A stretch of 21,300 nt of DNA, taken from NCBI GenBank assembly GCA_025361465.1, contig JANYAG010000312.1, positions 1 to 21,300 on the forward strand. Direction: 5' to 3'. The notes under the pieces are model-generated. The model saw nothing but the letters and a program-made list of their open reading frames with translations, was not told the DNA's origin and did not search any database. A program made the position numbers and the translations under genes. The stretch is from Gemmatimonadota bacterium. Its GTDB lineage: Bacteria > Gemmatimonadota > Gemmatimonadetes > Gemmatimonadales > GWC2-71-9. Shown piece by piece: positions 14,135-21,300 of this stretch (within the stretch, counting starts at the first letter, position 1; each line of letters starts with the position of its first letter).

Positions 14135-15820
14135 ATGAGACATATTTCCTTTGCGATTGGCATTGGGCTCCTGCTGGCTCCGGGAGCGGCGGCCCAGGCC
14201 CCGATGACGTCGCTGGACTCGGCCCGCCACGTCCTCAACCGCCTCTCCTACGGCGCCTTGCCCGGGGAGGTTGAGGCCGTCGCCCGCGAAGGCGTCCTGA
14301 AGTGGATTAACCAGCAGCTGGGCTTCACCGAGATCGGGGACCCGGCGCTCAAGGAGATCGAGTCGGGGCTGGACATCCTGCACACCACCCCCGTCCAGTT
14401 GCAGGCCATGCAGCAGCGACAGCAAGCCCAGGTCCAGCGAGCGCAGGCCATCGTCGACTCGACGGCGCGGATGCAGGCGCTCGACTTGCTGCGACAGAAC
14501 CAGCAGGATGGCCGCCAGGATCTTCGATTCTTGTTTGGCGAGCTCGCCAGCGTCACCGTCGTCCGGGCAGTGCAGTCTGACCGGCAGCTGCCGGAGATCC
14601 TGGCCGATTTCTGGACCAATCACTTCAACGTCTTCATCGGCAAGAACCAGGACAGGCCGTTCTTTCCCGAGTACCTCGAAGCGACCCTTCGCGCCCACGC
14701 CCTCGGCCGCTTCGACGAACTGCTGATCGCCACCGCCAAGAGCCCGGCGATGCTGCTCTACCTCGACAATGCCCAGAGCGTGGCTGCGAATTCCGACCTG
14801 CGCCTGCTGGCGATGGAGCAGATGCAGGCTGATCGGAATCGGCCCGGGGTCGTGCTCATTCCGAGGAGCCGCCGTCCCGCGTTCAACCTGCCCCAGCGGC
14901 GGGCGGTCGATTCGGCCCAGATGGCGCGCCTCCGGCAGAACGCGCCCCGGGGGCTGAACGAGAACTACGCCCGCGAGCTCATGGAGTTACCCACCCTCGG
15001 CGTGGATGGTGGCTACACGCAGCAGGACGTGATCAACGTCGCGCGCATCCTGACCGGCTGGGGGGTCGACCGTCGCGATGGCAGCTTCGCCTTCCGCGCG
15101 GCGGCGCACGATCAAGGTGCCAAGGTGGTGCTGGGCGAGAAGTTCCCCGCCAATCATGGTGAAGACGAAGGGATGCGACTGCTCCGGCTGCTCGCCTCCA
15201 GTCCCGCGACAATGCACCACGTCAGTGCGCAACTGTGCGCCCGATTCGTCGCTGACGCGGCACCGGACGGTTGCATCGATGACGCCGTCCGAGCGTGGAA
15301 ACGGAGCAAGGGTGATATCCGGGAGGTCGTGCGGGCCATCGTGCTCTCGCCGGATTTCTGGGCCCCGCGCAACGTGCAGAGCAAGGTGAAGACCCCGCTC
15401 GAGTTCGTGGTAAGCGCCGTGCGTGCCCTGGGCGGCACGCCGGATCCCACACCCCGCACGGCACAGCGCATCGCCCAGTTGGGCGAGCCCCTGTTCCAGA
15501 AGCAAACCCCGAACGGCTACGGCGAGAGCGAGGAAGACTGGGTCAACAGCGGCGCGCTGCTCGCCCGGATGAACTTTGCGGTGCAACTGGCGTCGGGACG
15601 CCTGCCTGGCGTTGTCATCGACCTCGAAGGCGTCGTACCACTCACGCCGGACCATGCCGTCCTGGTGGACCAGGTCAATCGGTCGATCCTGTCCGGGGCG
15701 ATGACCAGTCATACCCGCGAAGTGATCCTGAAACAGCTCGCCGAGGTGGCCGACCCGGGCGCGGCGCGGGCCCTCGCTGTCGGACTCGCCCTCGGCGGAC
15801 CGGAGTTTCAGCGGCAATGA
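14135..15820 (+). CDS. exported DUF1800 family protein
   Basis: 561-residue protein of the DUF1800 family, whose function is unknown and which is usually encoded next to DUF1501. A Sec signal peptide is visible (MRHISFAIGIGLLLAPGAAA, cleavage near AQA). Family landmarks: ARHVLNRLSYGALPGEVEAV close to the N-terminus, FWTNHFNVF, NENYARELMEL, TLGVDGGYTQQDV, ILTGWGVD, and DIREVVRAIVLSPDFW. In the core motif the family normally reads ELHTLGVDGGYT, but residue 286 here is Pro, not His (codon CCC at 14990, preceded by TTA, a rare Leu codon in this GC-rich DNA). This may be a loss of a functional residue. A Gln/Ala-rich helical stretch (about 85-125) could form a coiled coil. The stop overlaps the DUF1501 start (ATGA). 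Confidence 0.9.
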   Translation: MRHISFAIGIGLLLAPGAAAQAPMTSLDSARHVLNRLSYGALPGEVEAVAREGVLKWINQQLGFTEIGDPALKEIESGLDILHTTPVQLQAMQQRQQAQVQRAQAIVDSTARMQALDLLRQNQQDGRQDLRFLFGELASVTVVRAVQSDRQLPEILADFWTNHFNVFIGKNQDRPFFPEYLEATLRAHALGRFDELLIATAKSPAMLLYLDNAQSVAANSDLRLLAMEQMQADRNRPGVVLIPRSRRPAFNLPQRRAVDSAQMARLRQNAPRGLNENYARELMELPTLGVDGGYTQQDVINVARILTGWGVDRRDGSFAFRAAAHDQGAKVVLGEKFPANHGEDEGMRLLRLLASSPATMHHVSAQLCARFVADAAPDGCIDDAVRAWKRSKGDIREVVRAIVLSPDFWAPRNVQSKVKTPLEFVVSAVRALGGTPDPTPRTAQRIAQLGEPLFQKQTPNGYGESEEDWVNSGALLARMNFAVQLASGRLPGVVIDLEGVVPLTPDHAVLVDQVNRSILSGAMTSHTREVILKQLAEVADPGAARALAVGLALGGPEFQRQ

Positions 15821-17061
15821 CCATCAATCGACGCGCGTTCATGAAGGCGGGCGGCCTCGCGCTGCTCTCGCTTGGAGCCGACCCGCTCTTCCTCGATCGG
15901 GCCGCGTACGCCTTGCGGAGCGCCGGCGGGCGAGCTGCGGGACGAACCCTCGTCATTCTCTTCCAGCGGGGCGCCGTCGACGGGCTGTCGATGATCGTGC
16001 CTGCCGGGGATCCGTTCTACTGGCAGGAACGGCAGCGGATCGTGCTGCCGAAGGAGCAGCTCCTGCCGCTCGACGGGATGTTCGCGCTCCATCCGCGCCT
16101 CGCACCACTCAAGCCGCTGTGGGACCAGCGATCGCTGGCGATCGTCCACGCCGTCGGTTCGCCATCGACCACGCGCTCGCACTTTGACGCGCAGGACTTC
16201 ATGGAGTCGGGCACACCGGACGTCAAGAGCACACCCGACGGCTGGGCCAATCGCTACTGCCGCCACGCCGAGGAGCACGCCAATACGCCATTCCGGGCCG
16301 TGGCGTTCGGTCCGCAGTTGCCGCGCACCCTGGCCGGCAGCGCACCGGCCCTGGCGATCGACGACCTGCGCACGTTCGGCGTCAAGGCCGCCCGCGCGGA
16401 GGGAGAGGCGAAGCTGACCCGGGCATTCGAGGAACTCTACGAAGGGTCGGCCACCGGGTTGATTGCGTCGTCATCGGCGGAGAGTTTCGAGGCAATCCGG
16501 ATGCTCAAGACCGCCAACCCCTCGGCGAACCCGCCCGCCAACGGCGCCCAATACCCCACCGGCAAGCTGGGCCAGTCGATGCAGCAGATCGCCCAGTTGA
16601 TTCGCGCCGGCCTCGGAGTCGAAATCGCCTTCGTCGATGTCGGGGGCTGGGACACGCACGTCAATCAGGGGAGTGATCAAGGACAGCTGGCGACTCGCCT
16701 CGATGAGCTCGGCAAGACCCTTGGTGCGTTCAACACCGATCTCGGCGACCGGATGCGCGACGTGGTCGTCCTCACGATGAGCGAGTTCGGTCGTACGGTG
16801 CAGGAGAATGGCACGGGCGGGACCGATCACGGCCACGGCACGGCGATGATGATCATGGGAGGCGACGTGCACGGCGGGAAGGTCCACGGCCAGTGGCCCG
16901 GGCTGGCGCCGCAACAGCGCTACGAAGGGCGCGACCTCGCCGTCACCACTGATTTCCGCTCCGTCTTCAGCGATGCGCTGCAGGGCGCCCTCGGACCGGC
17001 GGACATTGCCCAGATATTTCCCGGCTTCACGGGGCCCACCAAGCTCGGCATCTTCGGCTGA
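15817..17061 (+). CDS. Tat-exported DUF1501 family protein
   Basis: 414-residue DUF1501 protein, related to the alkaline phosphatase/sulfatase superfamily, of unknown reaction. The N-terminus MTINRRAFMKAGGLALLSLG carries a twin-arginine signal (NRRAFMK), suggesting export after folding or cofactor loading. Inside are VILFQRGAVDGLSMIVP, the VDVGGWDTHVNQG block near 276, and TMSEFGRTVQENGTGGTDHGHG near 320, all characteristic. The Asp/His clusters at GGWDTH and GTDHGHG are likely metal ligands, by analogy with the superfamily. It is coupled to DUF1800 by an ATGA overlap. The pair is conserved across many bacteria, so they probably function together in the envelope. A hairpin follows the gene. 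Confidence 0.93.
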   Translation: MTINRRAFMKAGGLALLSLGADPLFLDRAAYALRSAGGRAAGRTLVILFQRGAVDGLSMIVPAGDPFYWQERQRIVLPKEQLLPLDGMFALHPRLAPLKPLWDQRSLAIVHAVGSPSTTRSHFDAQDFMESGTPDVKSTPDGWANRYCRHAEEHANTPFRAVAFGPQLPRTLAGSAPALAIDDLRTFGVKAARAEGEAKLTRAFEELYEGSATGLIASSSAESFEAIRMLKTANPSANPPANGAQYPTGKLGQSMQQIAQLIRAGLGVEIAFVDVGGWDTHVNQGSDQGQLATRLDELGKTLGAFNTDLGDRMRDVVVLTMSEFGRTVQENGTGGTDHGHGTAMMIMGGDVHGGKVHGQWPGLAPQQRYEGRDLAVTTDFRSVFSDALQGALGPADIAQIFPGFTGPTKLGIFG

Positions 17062-17086
17062 CCGCACGCGCCCGTCCCACCGCAGC

Positions 17087-17113
17087 CCCGGCTGGCGCCT
17101 CCGGCGCGCCGGG
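17087..17113 (+). terminator. possible hairpin after the DUF1501 gene
   Basis: cccggc (17087-17092) pairs with gccggg (17108-17113), and the inner gcgcc (17095-17099) with ggcgc (17103-17107), leaving a two-base bulge and three-base loop. Downstream is TTAGGTT, not a T-tract. It sits 25 bases after the stop at 17061 and before an unrelated gene start, so it could end the DUF1800/DUF1501 transcript. Confidence 0.4.
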
Positions 17114-17183
17114 TTAGGTTGAAACGACAGCCCTCGGCATCGGCCCAGCCTCCGCCTCTCCTTATGCAGGGACCAAACACTTC

Positions 17184-18317
17184 ATGCCGACGCATCGTCG
17201 ATCCTTCGCCTTCGTGGCATCGCTGGTGCTCGCCGCCGGACTCGCCTGCAGCCATTCCGATCCGTTCGTCACCGGCTCGAACCTCGAGACGGTGCCGTTG
17301 GTGAGCGGAACGGATGTCCGCCTGACCTACAACAGCGACCAGGACTACTGGCCCAGCTGGACCGAGGACAGCGCCGGCGTCCTCTATGCCTATGTCGCTC
17401 CCGGACGCGCCGATCACGACCGCTGTGTCGGGCTGCTGCCGCCGGGTGGCGGCACGCGACTCTGGGAAATGTGCGACAATCAGGCCGGTCACGGCGACTC
17501 AACCGACTCCTTCACCGCCTTTGCCCTGGGGCGTGACGGTCGGCTCCTCTACCAGGAAGTCACCGCCCACGTCGGAACGGAAGTGCCCACCACCAAGGCG
17601 CTCTGGCTGGCGGACAGCGCGCGGCCGTTCACCCGCCGGAAACTGGTCGCGTTCCCCATCTCGATCGGGGGAACCTCCGTCGACTGGCTCGCGGACCTGG
17701 CCTGGACTGGCCCGGTGGATTTCATCGGACTGGCGGAGGAGTACCTGCCGGTGCCGCACTGTCGATCTTGCGCGCTCGATGACTCCGCCTTCATCGGCAA
17801 GTTCGTGGTGCGCGGTCACATCGATGGCGCGGGCGTCACGCTGACGGCCATCAGCGGCACCGACGGGGCGAACGTGTTTGCCCTCGCGGAGGGTGGCACG
17901 GCGGTGGTCTTCGCCCGGCGTGGCAGCAACGCGCTGCAGGGCGTGGCGGCGAACGGCGGCACCCCGGTACTCCTGAGCACCGTCGGCTCACAGAACACCA
18001 TCGTCGGAATCGCCTGCCGCGACGTCACCTGCCTCGTGGCCACCGACCAGCTGGTGCTGCTGCCGAACCCATCGCTCGACGTCTTCCCCAACCTCAATTC
18101 GCCGGCCGGGACACTGTTCCGTGTCAACCTCACCTCCGGTGCCAGCGCACTTCGCCGGACCAATACAGGGCTCGGCAACGGTGGCATGTACGCCTCGCCA
18201 CTGCTCCTGCCGAACGGCACCGACATCATCGTCCAGGTTGGCGGCACGGCCGGACGGCTCCACACTGCGAGTTCCGCGCTGGGCGATCTCTACCTGTTCA
18301 AGGGAATCCTGCCGTGA
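17184..18317 (+). CDS. putative surface lipoprotein, possibly beta-propeller, paired with TonB receptor
   Basis: 377-residue exported protein that I cannot name. The N-terminus has a basic start (PTHRRS), hydrophobic FAFVASLVLAAGLA and then Cys22, a plausible though non-ideal lipobox (GLAC). The mature protein has repeated short beta-like units containing aromatic and DxDG-type turns (YNSDQDYWPSWTEDSAGVLYAY, FTAFALGRDGRLLYQE, TDGANVFALAEGG), consistent with a TolB/WD40-like propeller. It also has several cysteines (CVGLL, EMCDNQ, CRSC, ACRDVTC) that may form disulfides. AGGGA about 11 bases upstream supports the ATG at 17184. The stop TGA at 18315 overlaps the receptor start, so it is coupled to a TonB-dependent receptor. 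By analogy with SusD-like partners it may capture substrate at the cell surface; this is inference. Confidence 0.75.
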   Translation: MPTHRRSFAFVASLVLAAGLACSHSDPFVTGSNLETVPLVSGTDVRLTYNSDQDYWPSWTEDSAGVLYAYVAPGRADHDRCVGLLPPGGGTRLWEMCDNQAGHGDSTDSFTAFALGRDGRLLYQEVTAHVGTEVPTTKALWLADSARPFTRRKLVAFPISIGGTSVDWLADLAWTGPVDFIGLAEEYLPVPHCRSCALDDSAFIGKFVVRGHIDGAGVTLTAISGTDGANVFALAEGGTAVVFARRGSNALQGVAANGGTPVLLSTVGSQNTIVGIACRDVTCLVATDQLVLLPNPSLDVFPNLNSPAGTLFRVNLTSGASALRRTNTGLGNGGMYASPLLLPNGTDIIVQVGGTAGRLHTASSALGDLYLFKGILP

Positions 18318-21103
18318 TGCACCTCCACGACCATCGGAGCATCCGCTTGTTGCTGGTGCTGGGTCTGGCGTTGACCTCGCGGCTCCCCGCGCAAGGCGTT
18401 GGCGGACTGGTCGGAAAAGTGACCGATGCGAGCGACAACCACTCGATCCGTGGTGTCGAGGTGCGACTCGATGGCAATCGCTTCCAGACCGTCACCGACA
18501 GTGGCGGCGAATGGCGCCTGCGGAGTGTCCCCGCCGGCGTGCACTCCCTCGCCTTCACGTTGCCCGGCTACCACCCCTCTCGGCGCGACCAGATCGTGGT
18601 GCGTGCCGGCGAGCTCACCCGGGTCGATGCCCGGCTCGCGCCGGTGGCGGTGAAGCTCTCCGAACTGGTGGCCGTCGGCGTGCAGGATCCGGTGCTTGAT
18701 CCGATGGCGACCGCCTCGGAACAGCGCATCACCCAGGAAGACTTGCGACGCCTGCCGGTGAGCACGCTGGAAGATGCCATTTCGATGCAGGCCGGCGTGG
18801 TCGGCGGGAGCTATCGCGGCGGACGGATCGGGCAACAGGCGTTCGTGCTCGACGGCTTCGGGGTGAAGAACCAGCTCGACGCCTCCACCGGATCGATCGG
18901 CATTCACCTGCCGACCGACATGATCACCGAAGCCTCGTTGATCACCAACGGCTTCTCGGCCCGGTACGGCCAGGCCATCTCCGGCCTGATCACCGTGACC
19001 ACCCGTGACGGTGGCGAGGCATGGCACGGACGCACCGCCTACGAGACGGATCGGCCGTTGAGCGGCAAGGCCGATCTCGGCCTCGATCGCCTGATCCTCT
19101 CCGCCGACGGCCCGCTGCTCGGACGCACCACCTTCGTCGGAGTGATCGACCTGTCCGCGCAGCTCGATGCCGATCCGACCAACGCGCCGGCACCGACCGA
19201 TCCGCGGGATCCCCGGTTCAGCACCCCGGCCCCGCTGCCGCACAACAGCGGCGAGGTCTGGACAGGCGGCGGCAAGCTCACCATGCCGATCGGCGATCGC
19301 GTGGTTGGCCGCGTCTTCGGACTGCTGTCGCGGGATCAGCGCTACCTCTTCGACCAGCAATACAAGTACGACCCGAACTTCGGCCCGGGCAGCCGCACCG
19401 ACGGCACGCTGGTGACGTCGCAGGTGCAGCTGCTGCCGAACCAGCACAGCAATCACCCCTTCCTCGGTGACCTGCGGGTCGGCTGGTTCGATCGCTCCTT
19501 CGTCCGTGGCGCCGTCGCGGCGCCGGACTATGCCTTCGGCGCGTTCACCGGGCACGGACTGACGATTCAGGGCGAGGCGCTGGCCAAGGCCCAGGACACC
19601 ATCAGTACGCGCAGCCCGGTGGGCGGATTTGTACCGCCCCAGTTCTCCAGCAACTCGCCCTGGGGTGTGCCAGCCTTCTTCCGCGGTGGCGCCTCCCACG
19701 GCGAGATCTCGTGGAACCGGTTCACCGAATGGCGGACCCAACTCGACATGAGCTGGTCGGCCGCGCCGAACGTCGACCTCTACTTCGGCGGCATGAACGC
19801 GGCGCAGGATGTCAAGACGTTCCAGCGGGTGCTCGCCTTCCTCCCGGTCGGCGACACGGTGCCCCATCCAACCGCGTCCGCCTTCGCCCCATCGATTTCG
19901 GCTGCCTACGGCGAGGCGCAGATCCGCGCAAGCGACCTGGCCATCACGGCCGGCCTCCGCTACGACGCCTTCAGCCCGGGCGGCGACCTGCACAACTCGA
20001 CCCTCGGCGCCCGCTCGTCGCTCAACCCGCGCATCGGCGTGTCGACCGTGCTGAAGAACGCCACCTTCGTCGCGAGCATCGGCAAGTTCTCACAGCCCCC
20101 GGACCTGCAATACCTCATTGATGCCGCCTTCGATGACAGCACGCGCACCGGCCGCTTCCGCCAGGGCAACCCGAACCTGGGCTTCGAGTCGGCCACCCAA
20201 TTCGAGTTCAGCGTCCGGATGCGTCTGCGGGAGCGCTCGACCATCAAGGTGAATGTGTACGACAAGCGCCTCAACGGACTGGTGTCGTCGGCGCCGATCA
20301 ATGTCAACCCGGACTCGAGTGTCTTCGTCAACGCCGACATCGGCGAAGTGATCGGGGCGGAGGTGATCTTCGAGCGCGAGCGGCACAACGGCATCGGGGT
20401 GCGCCTCGCCTTCGTGGCCCAACGCGCCGAGGCCACGGTCACCAACGCCTTCGAACTGCGGCGGCTGGTGACCATTGATCCGGTCACGCACGACACGCTC
20501 AGCGCCGGCCGCAACCAGTTCCCCCTCGACTACGATCGGCGCCTTTCGGTGATCGGCGCCGTCGATGTGGAAACCAAACCCGCCGCCGGCCCGAAGCTCT
20601 TCGGGACCCGGCCGTTCGGCCTGATCTCCGGGGCGCTGGTGGGCCGCTACGCCTCGGGGCTTCCCTACACGCTCACGAGCACGCTGGGCGACACGCTGCT
20701 CGGCCCGATCAATGGCCAGCGACTGCCGGCGCAGTGGAGCATCGACATGCTGCTGCGCCGCCCGGTGCGGTTCGGCCGGCTCAACGGCGGGCTCTACCTC
20801 GACATGCGCAACCTGACCAATCGCCTCAACCAGCCCAGCGTCCGCCGCGATACCGGCTTGCCGACGCCATCCAATGCCACCATCACCCAGCTGGCCGACG
20901 CCGCCTACAACGCCAATCCGGGCGCGATTCCGTATGAGTCGCCGCGCTATCGGCGCTGGGCCGACCTCAACAGCGATGGCGTGCTCTCGGGGAGAACCGA
21001 GCTGTACCCGCTCTACCTGGCGGCGGCGAAGGACTACACCGCGCCCCTGTTCGTCTATGGCCCGCCCCGCATCATACGCTTTGGATTGGAGGTGGTGTTC
21101 TAG
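18317..21103 (+). CDS. TonB-dependent outer-membrane receptor with carboxypeptidase-regulatory-like N-terminal domain
   Basis: 928-residue receptor for energy-dependent uptake across the outer membrane. After a signal peptide (about 1-26, ending RLPAQG) comes a CarboxypepD_reg-like beta-sandwich (about 27-110, GLVGKVTDASDNHSIRGVEV). The plug domain begins near 130 (EDLRRLPVSTLEDAISMQAGVVGG, AFVLDGFGVKNQLD) and the barrel fills the rest. The protein ends in FGLEVVF, a typical aromatic C-terminus for outer-membrane barrels. A DLNSDGVL loop (883-890) resembles a calcium-binding dockerin/EF-hand turn. The start chosen is the ATG at 18317, whose first base is the last of the lipoprotein stop (TGATG); the preceding GTG at 18314 is equally possible. 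The next gene's ribosome site lies inside its end. Confidence 0.93.
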   Translation: MHLHDHRSIRLLLVLGLALTSRLPAQGVGGLVGKVTDASDNHSIRGVEVRLDGNRFQTVTDSGGEWRLRSVPAGVHSLAFTLPGYHPSRRDQIVVRAGELTRVDARLAPVAVKLSELVAVGVQDPVLDPMATASEQRITQEDLRRLPVSTLEDAISMQAGVVGGSYRGGRIGQQAFVLDGFGVKNQLDASTGSIGIHLPTDMITEASLITNGFSARYGQAISGLITVTTRDGGEAWHGRTAYETDRPLSGKADLGLDRLILSADGPLLGRTTFVGVIDLSAQLDADPTNAPAPTDPRDPRFSTPAPLPHNSGEVWTGGGKLTMPIGDRVVGRVFGLLSRDQRYLFDQQYKYDPNFGPGSRTDGTLVTSQVQLLPNQHSNHPFLGDLRVGWFDRSFVRGAVAAPDYAFGAFTGHGLTIQGEALAKAQDTISTRSPVGGFVPPQFSSNSPWGVPAFFRGGASHGEISWNRFTEWRTQLDMSWSAAPNVDLYFGGMNAAQDVKTFQRVLAFLPVGDTVPHPTASAFAPSISAAYGEAQIRASDLAITAGLRYDAFSPGGDLHNSTLGARSSLNPRIGVSTVLKNATFVASIGKFSQPPDLQYLIDAAFDDSTRTGRFRQGNPNLGFESATQFEFSVRMRLRERSTIKVNVYDKRLNGLVSSAPINVNPDSSVFVNADIGEVIGAEVIFERERHNGIGVRLAFVAQRAEATVTNAFELRRLVTIDPVTHDTLSAGRNQFPLDYDRRLSVIGAVDVETKPAAGPKLFGTRPFGLISGALVGRYASGLPYTLTSTLGDTLLGPINGQRLPAQWSIDMLLRRPVRFGRLNGGLYLDMRNLTNRLNQPSVRRDTGLPTPSNATITQLADAAYNANPGAIPYESPRYRRWADLNSDGVLSGRTELYPLYLAAAKDYTAPLFVYGPPRIIRFGLEVVF
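21088..21093 (+). promoter_or_regulatory. ribosome-binding site of the TauE/SafE-type gene
   Basis: GGAGGT lies inside the last codons of the TonB receptor, 10 bases before the ATG at 21104, which directly follows the receptor's stop. It suggests the permease gene is translated from the same mRNA. Confidence 0.7.
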
Positions 21104-21300
21104 ATGCCCGCATTCCTGCTTGGACTTGGCCTGGCGGCCGGTGTGCTCGCCGGCATCTTCGGCATCGGCGGCGGCGTGCTGATCATGGTTGGCCTGCGGT
21201 TGGTGAAGATGCCGATGCACACCGCCATCGGGACGTCCCTCGGCGCCCTGCTGCTCCCGGTCGGCTTCTTCGCCGCCGTGGAATACTGGAAGCACGATCA
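21104..21300 (+). CDS. TauE/SafE-type membrane permease, N-terminal part
   Basis: Truncated by the right edge; only 65 residues are visible. The sequence is hydrophobic throughout (LLGLGLAAGVLAGIFGIGGGVLIMVGL), and the GIFGIGGGVL loop is the hallmark of the TauE/SafE (DUF81) family of putative sulfite or organosulfur exporters, usually with about eight membrane helices. The following AIGTSLGALLLPVGFFAA matches the next helix of the family. The ATG abuts the TonB receptor stop with a good ribosome site. Substrate is unknown, since many DUF81 proteins are uncharacterised. Confidence 0.88.
   Translation, partial: MPAFLLGLGLAAGVLAGIFGIGGGVLIMVGLRLVKMPMHTAIGTSLGALLLPVGFFAAVEYWKHD

Noticed and set aside
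18290..19993. 567-codon minus-strand open frame opposite the TonB receptor
   Set aside because: It mirrors a receptor with clear plug and barrel sequence; no motif, ribosome site or plausible start.
1..21300. CRISPR arrays, tRNA/rRNA genes, insertion sequences, prophage signs
   Set aside because: None seen: no regular direct repeats, no cloverleaf-like sequence or transposase, and the composition looks even by eye throughout.

Overview
The window is high-GC, densely packed bacterial DNA. Genes mostly abut or overlap by 1-4 bases (ATGA, GTGA, TGATG junctions). The cell is evidently diderm: a TonB-dependent receptor with a carboxypeptidase-regulatory-like N-terminus is encoded, along with predicted lipoproteins. 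The gene mix (HerA/NurA-type pair, DUF1800/DUF1501 pair, a DbpA-RNA-binding-domain protein, large CarboxypepD_reg TonB receptor) fits a soil or freshwater Gemmatimonadota-like organism. That assignment is inference; no rRNA or marker search was possible. I see no tRNA, rRNA, CRISPR array, insertion sequence, phage gene or attachment site. The window reads as chromosomal housekeeping DNA.

Layout. (1) 1-2770, minus strand: a class I/II aminotransferase, then a NurA-like nuclease gene overlapping (ATGA) a HerA-like ATPase gene that runs off the left edge. (2) 2876-4423, plus strand: a protein built like a DeaD/DbpA RNA helicase whose ATPase motifs have all been lost but whose C-terminal DbpA RNA-binding domain is intact. 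It converges on (3) an HU-type DNA-binding protein (4774-4484, minus), with a shared hairpin terminator between them. (4) 4950-13129, plus strand: thymidine kinase, dephospho-CoA kinase and a LipM/LplA-type lipoyl-pathway enzyme, followed by a complete dipeptide/oligopeptide ABC importer (binding protein, two permeases, two ATPases) and a PhzF-family isomerase, nearly all translationally coupled. A strong hairpin follows. (5) 13974-13210, minus strand: a putative lipoprotein of unknown function. (6) 14135-17061, plus strand: an exported DUF1800/DUF1501 pair. (7) 17184-21300, plus strand: a putative surface lipoprotein overlapping the gene of a TonB-dependent receptor, then the start of a TauE/SafE-type permease.

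How they fit together. The importer plus PhzF suggests uptake and possibly intracellular isomerisation of a peptide-derived or unusual amino-acid compound. The lipoprotein/TonB receptor pair suggests a two-part outer-membrane uptake system of unknown substrate. NurA/HerA would act in DNA end processing. The most unusual item is the apparent pseudohelicase at 2876-4423. Other points worth a second look are a non-canonical P-loop in the HerA-like protein, a 125-base out-of-frame overlap between the two transporter ATPase genes, and a His-to-Pro change in the core motif of the DUF1800 protein.
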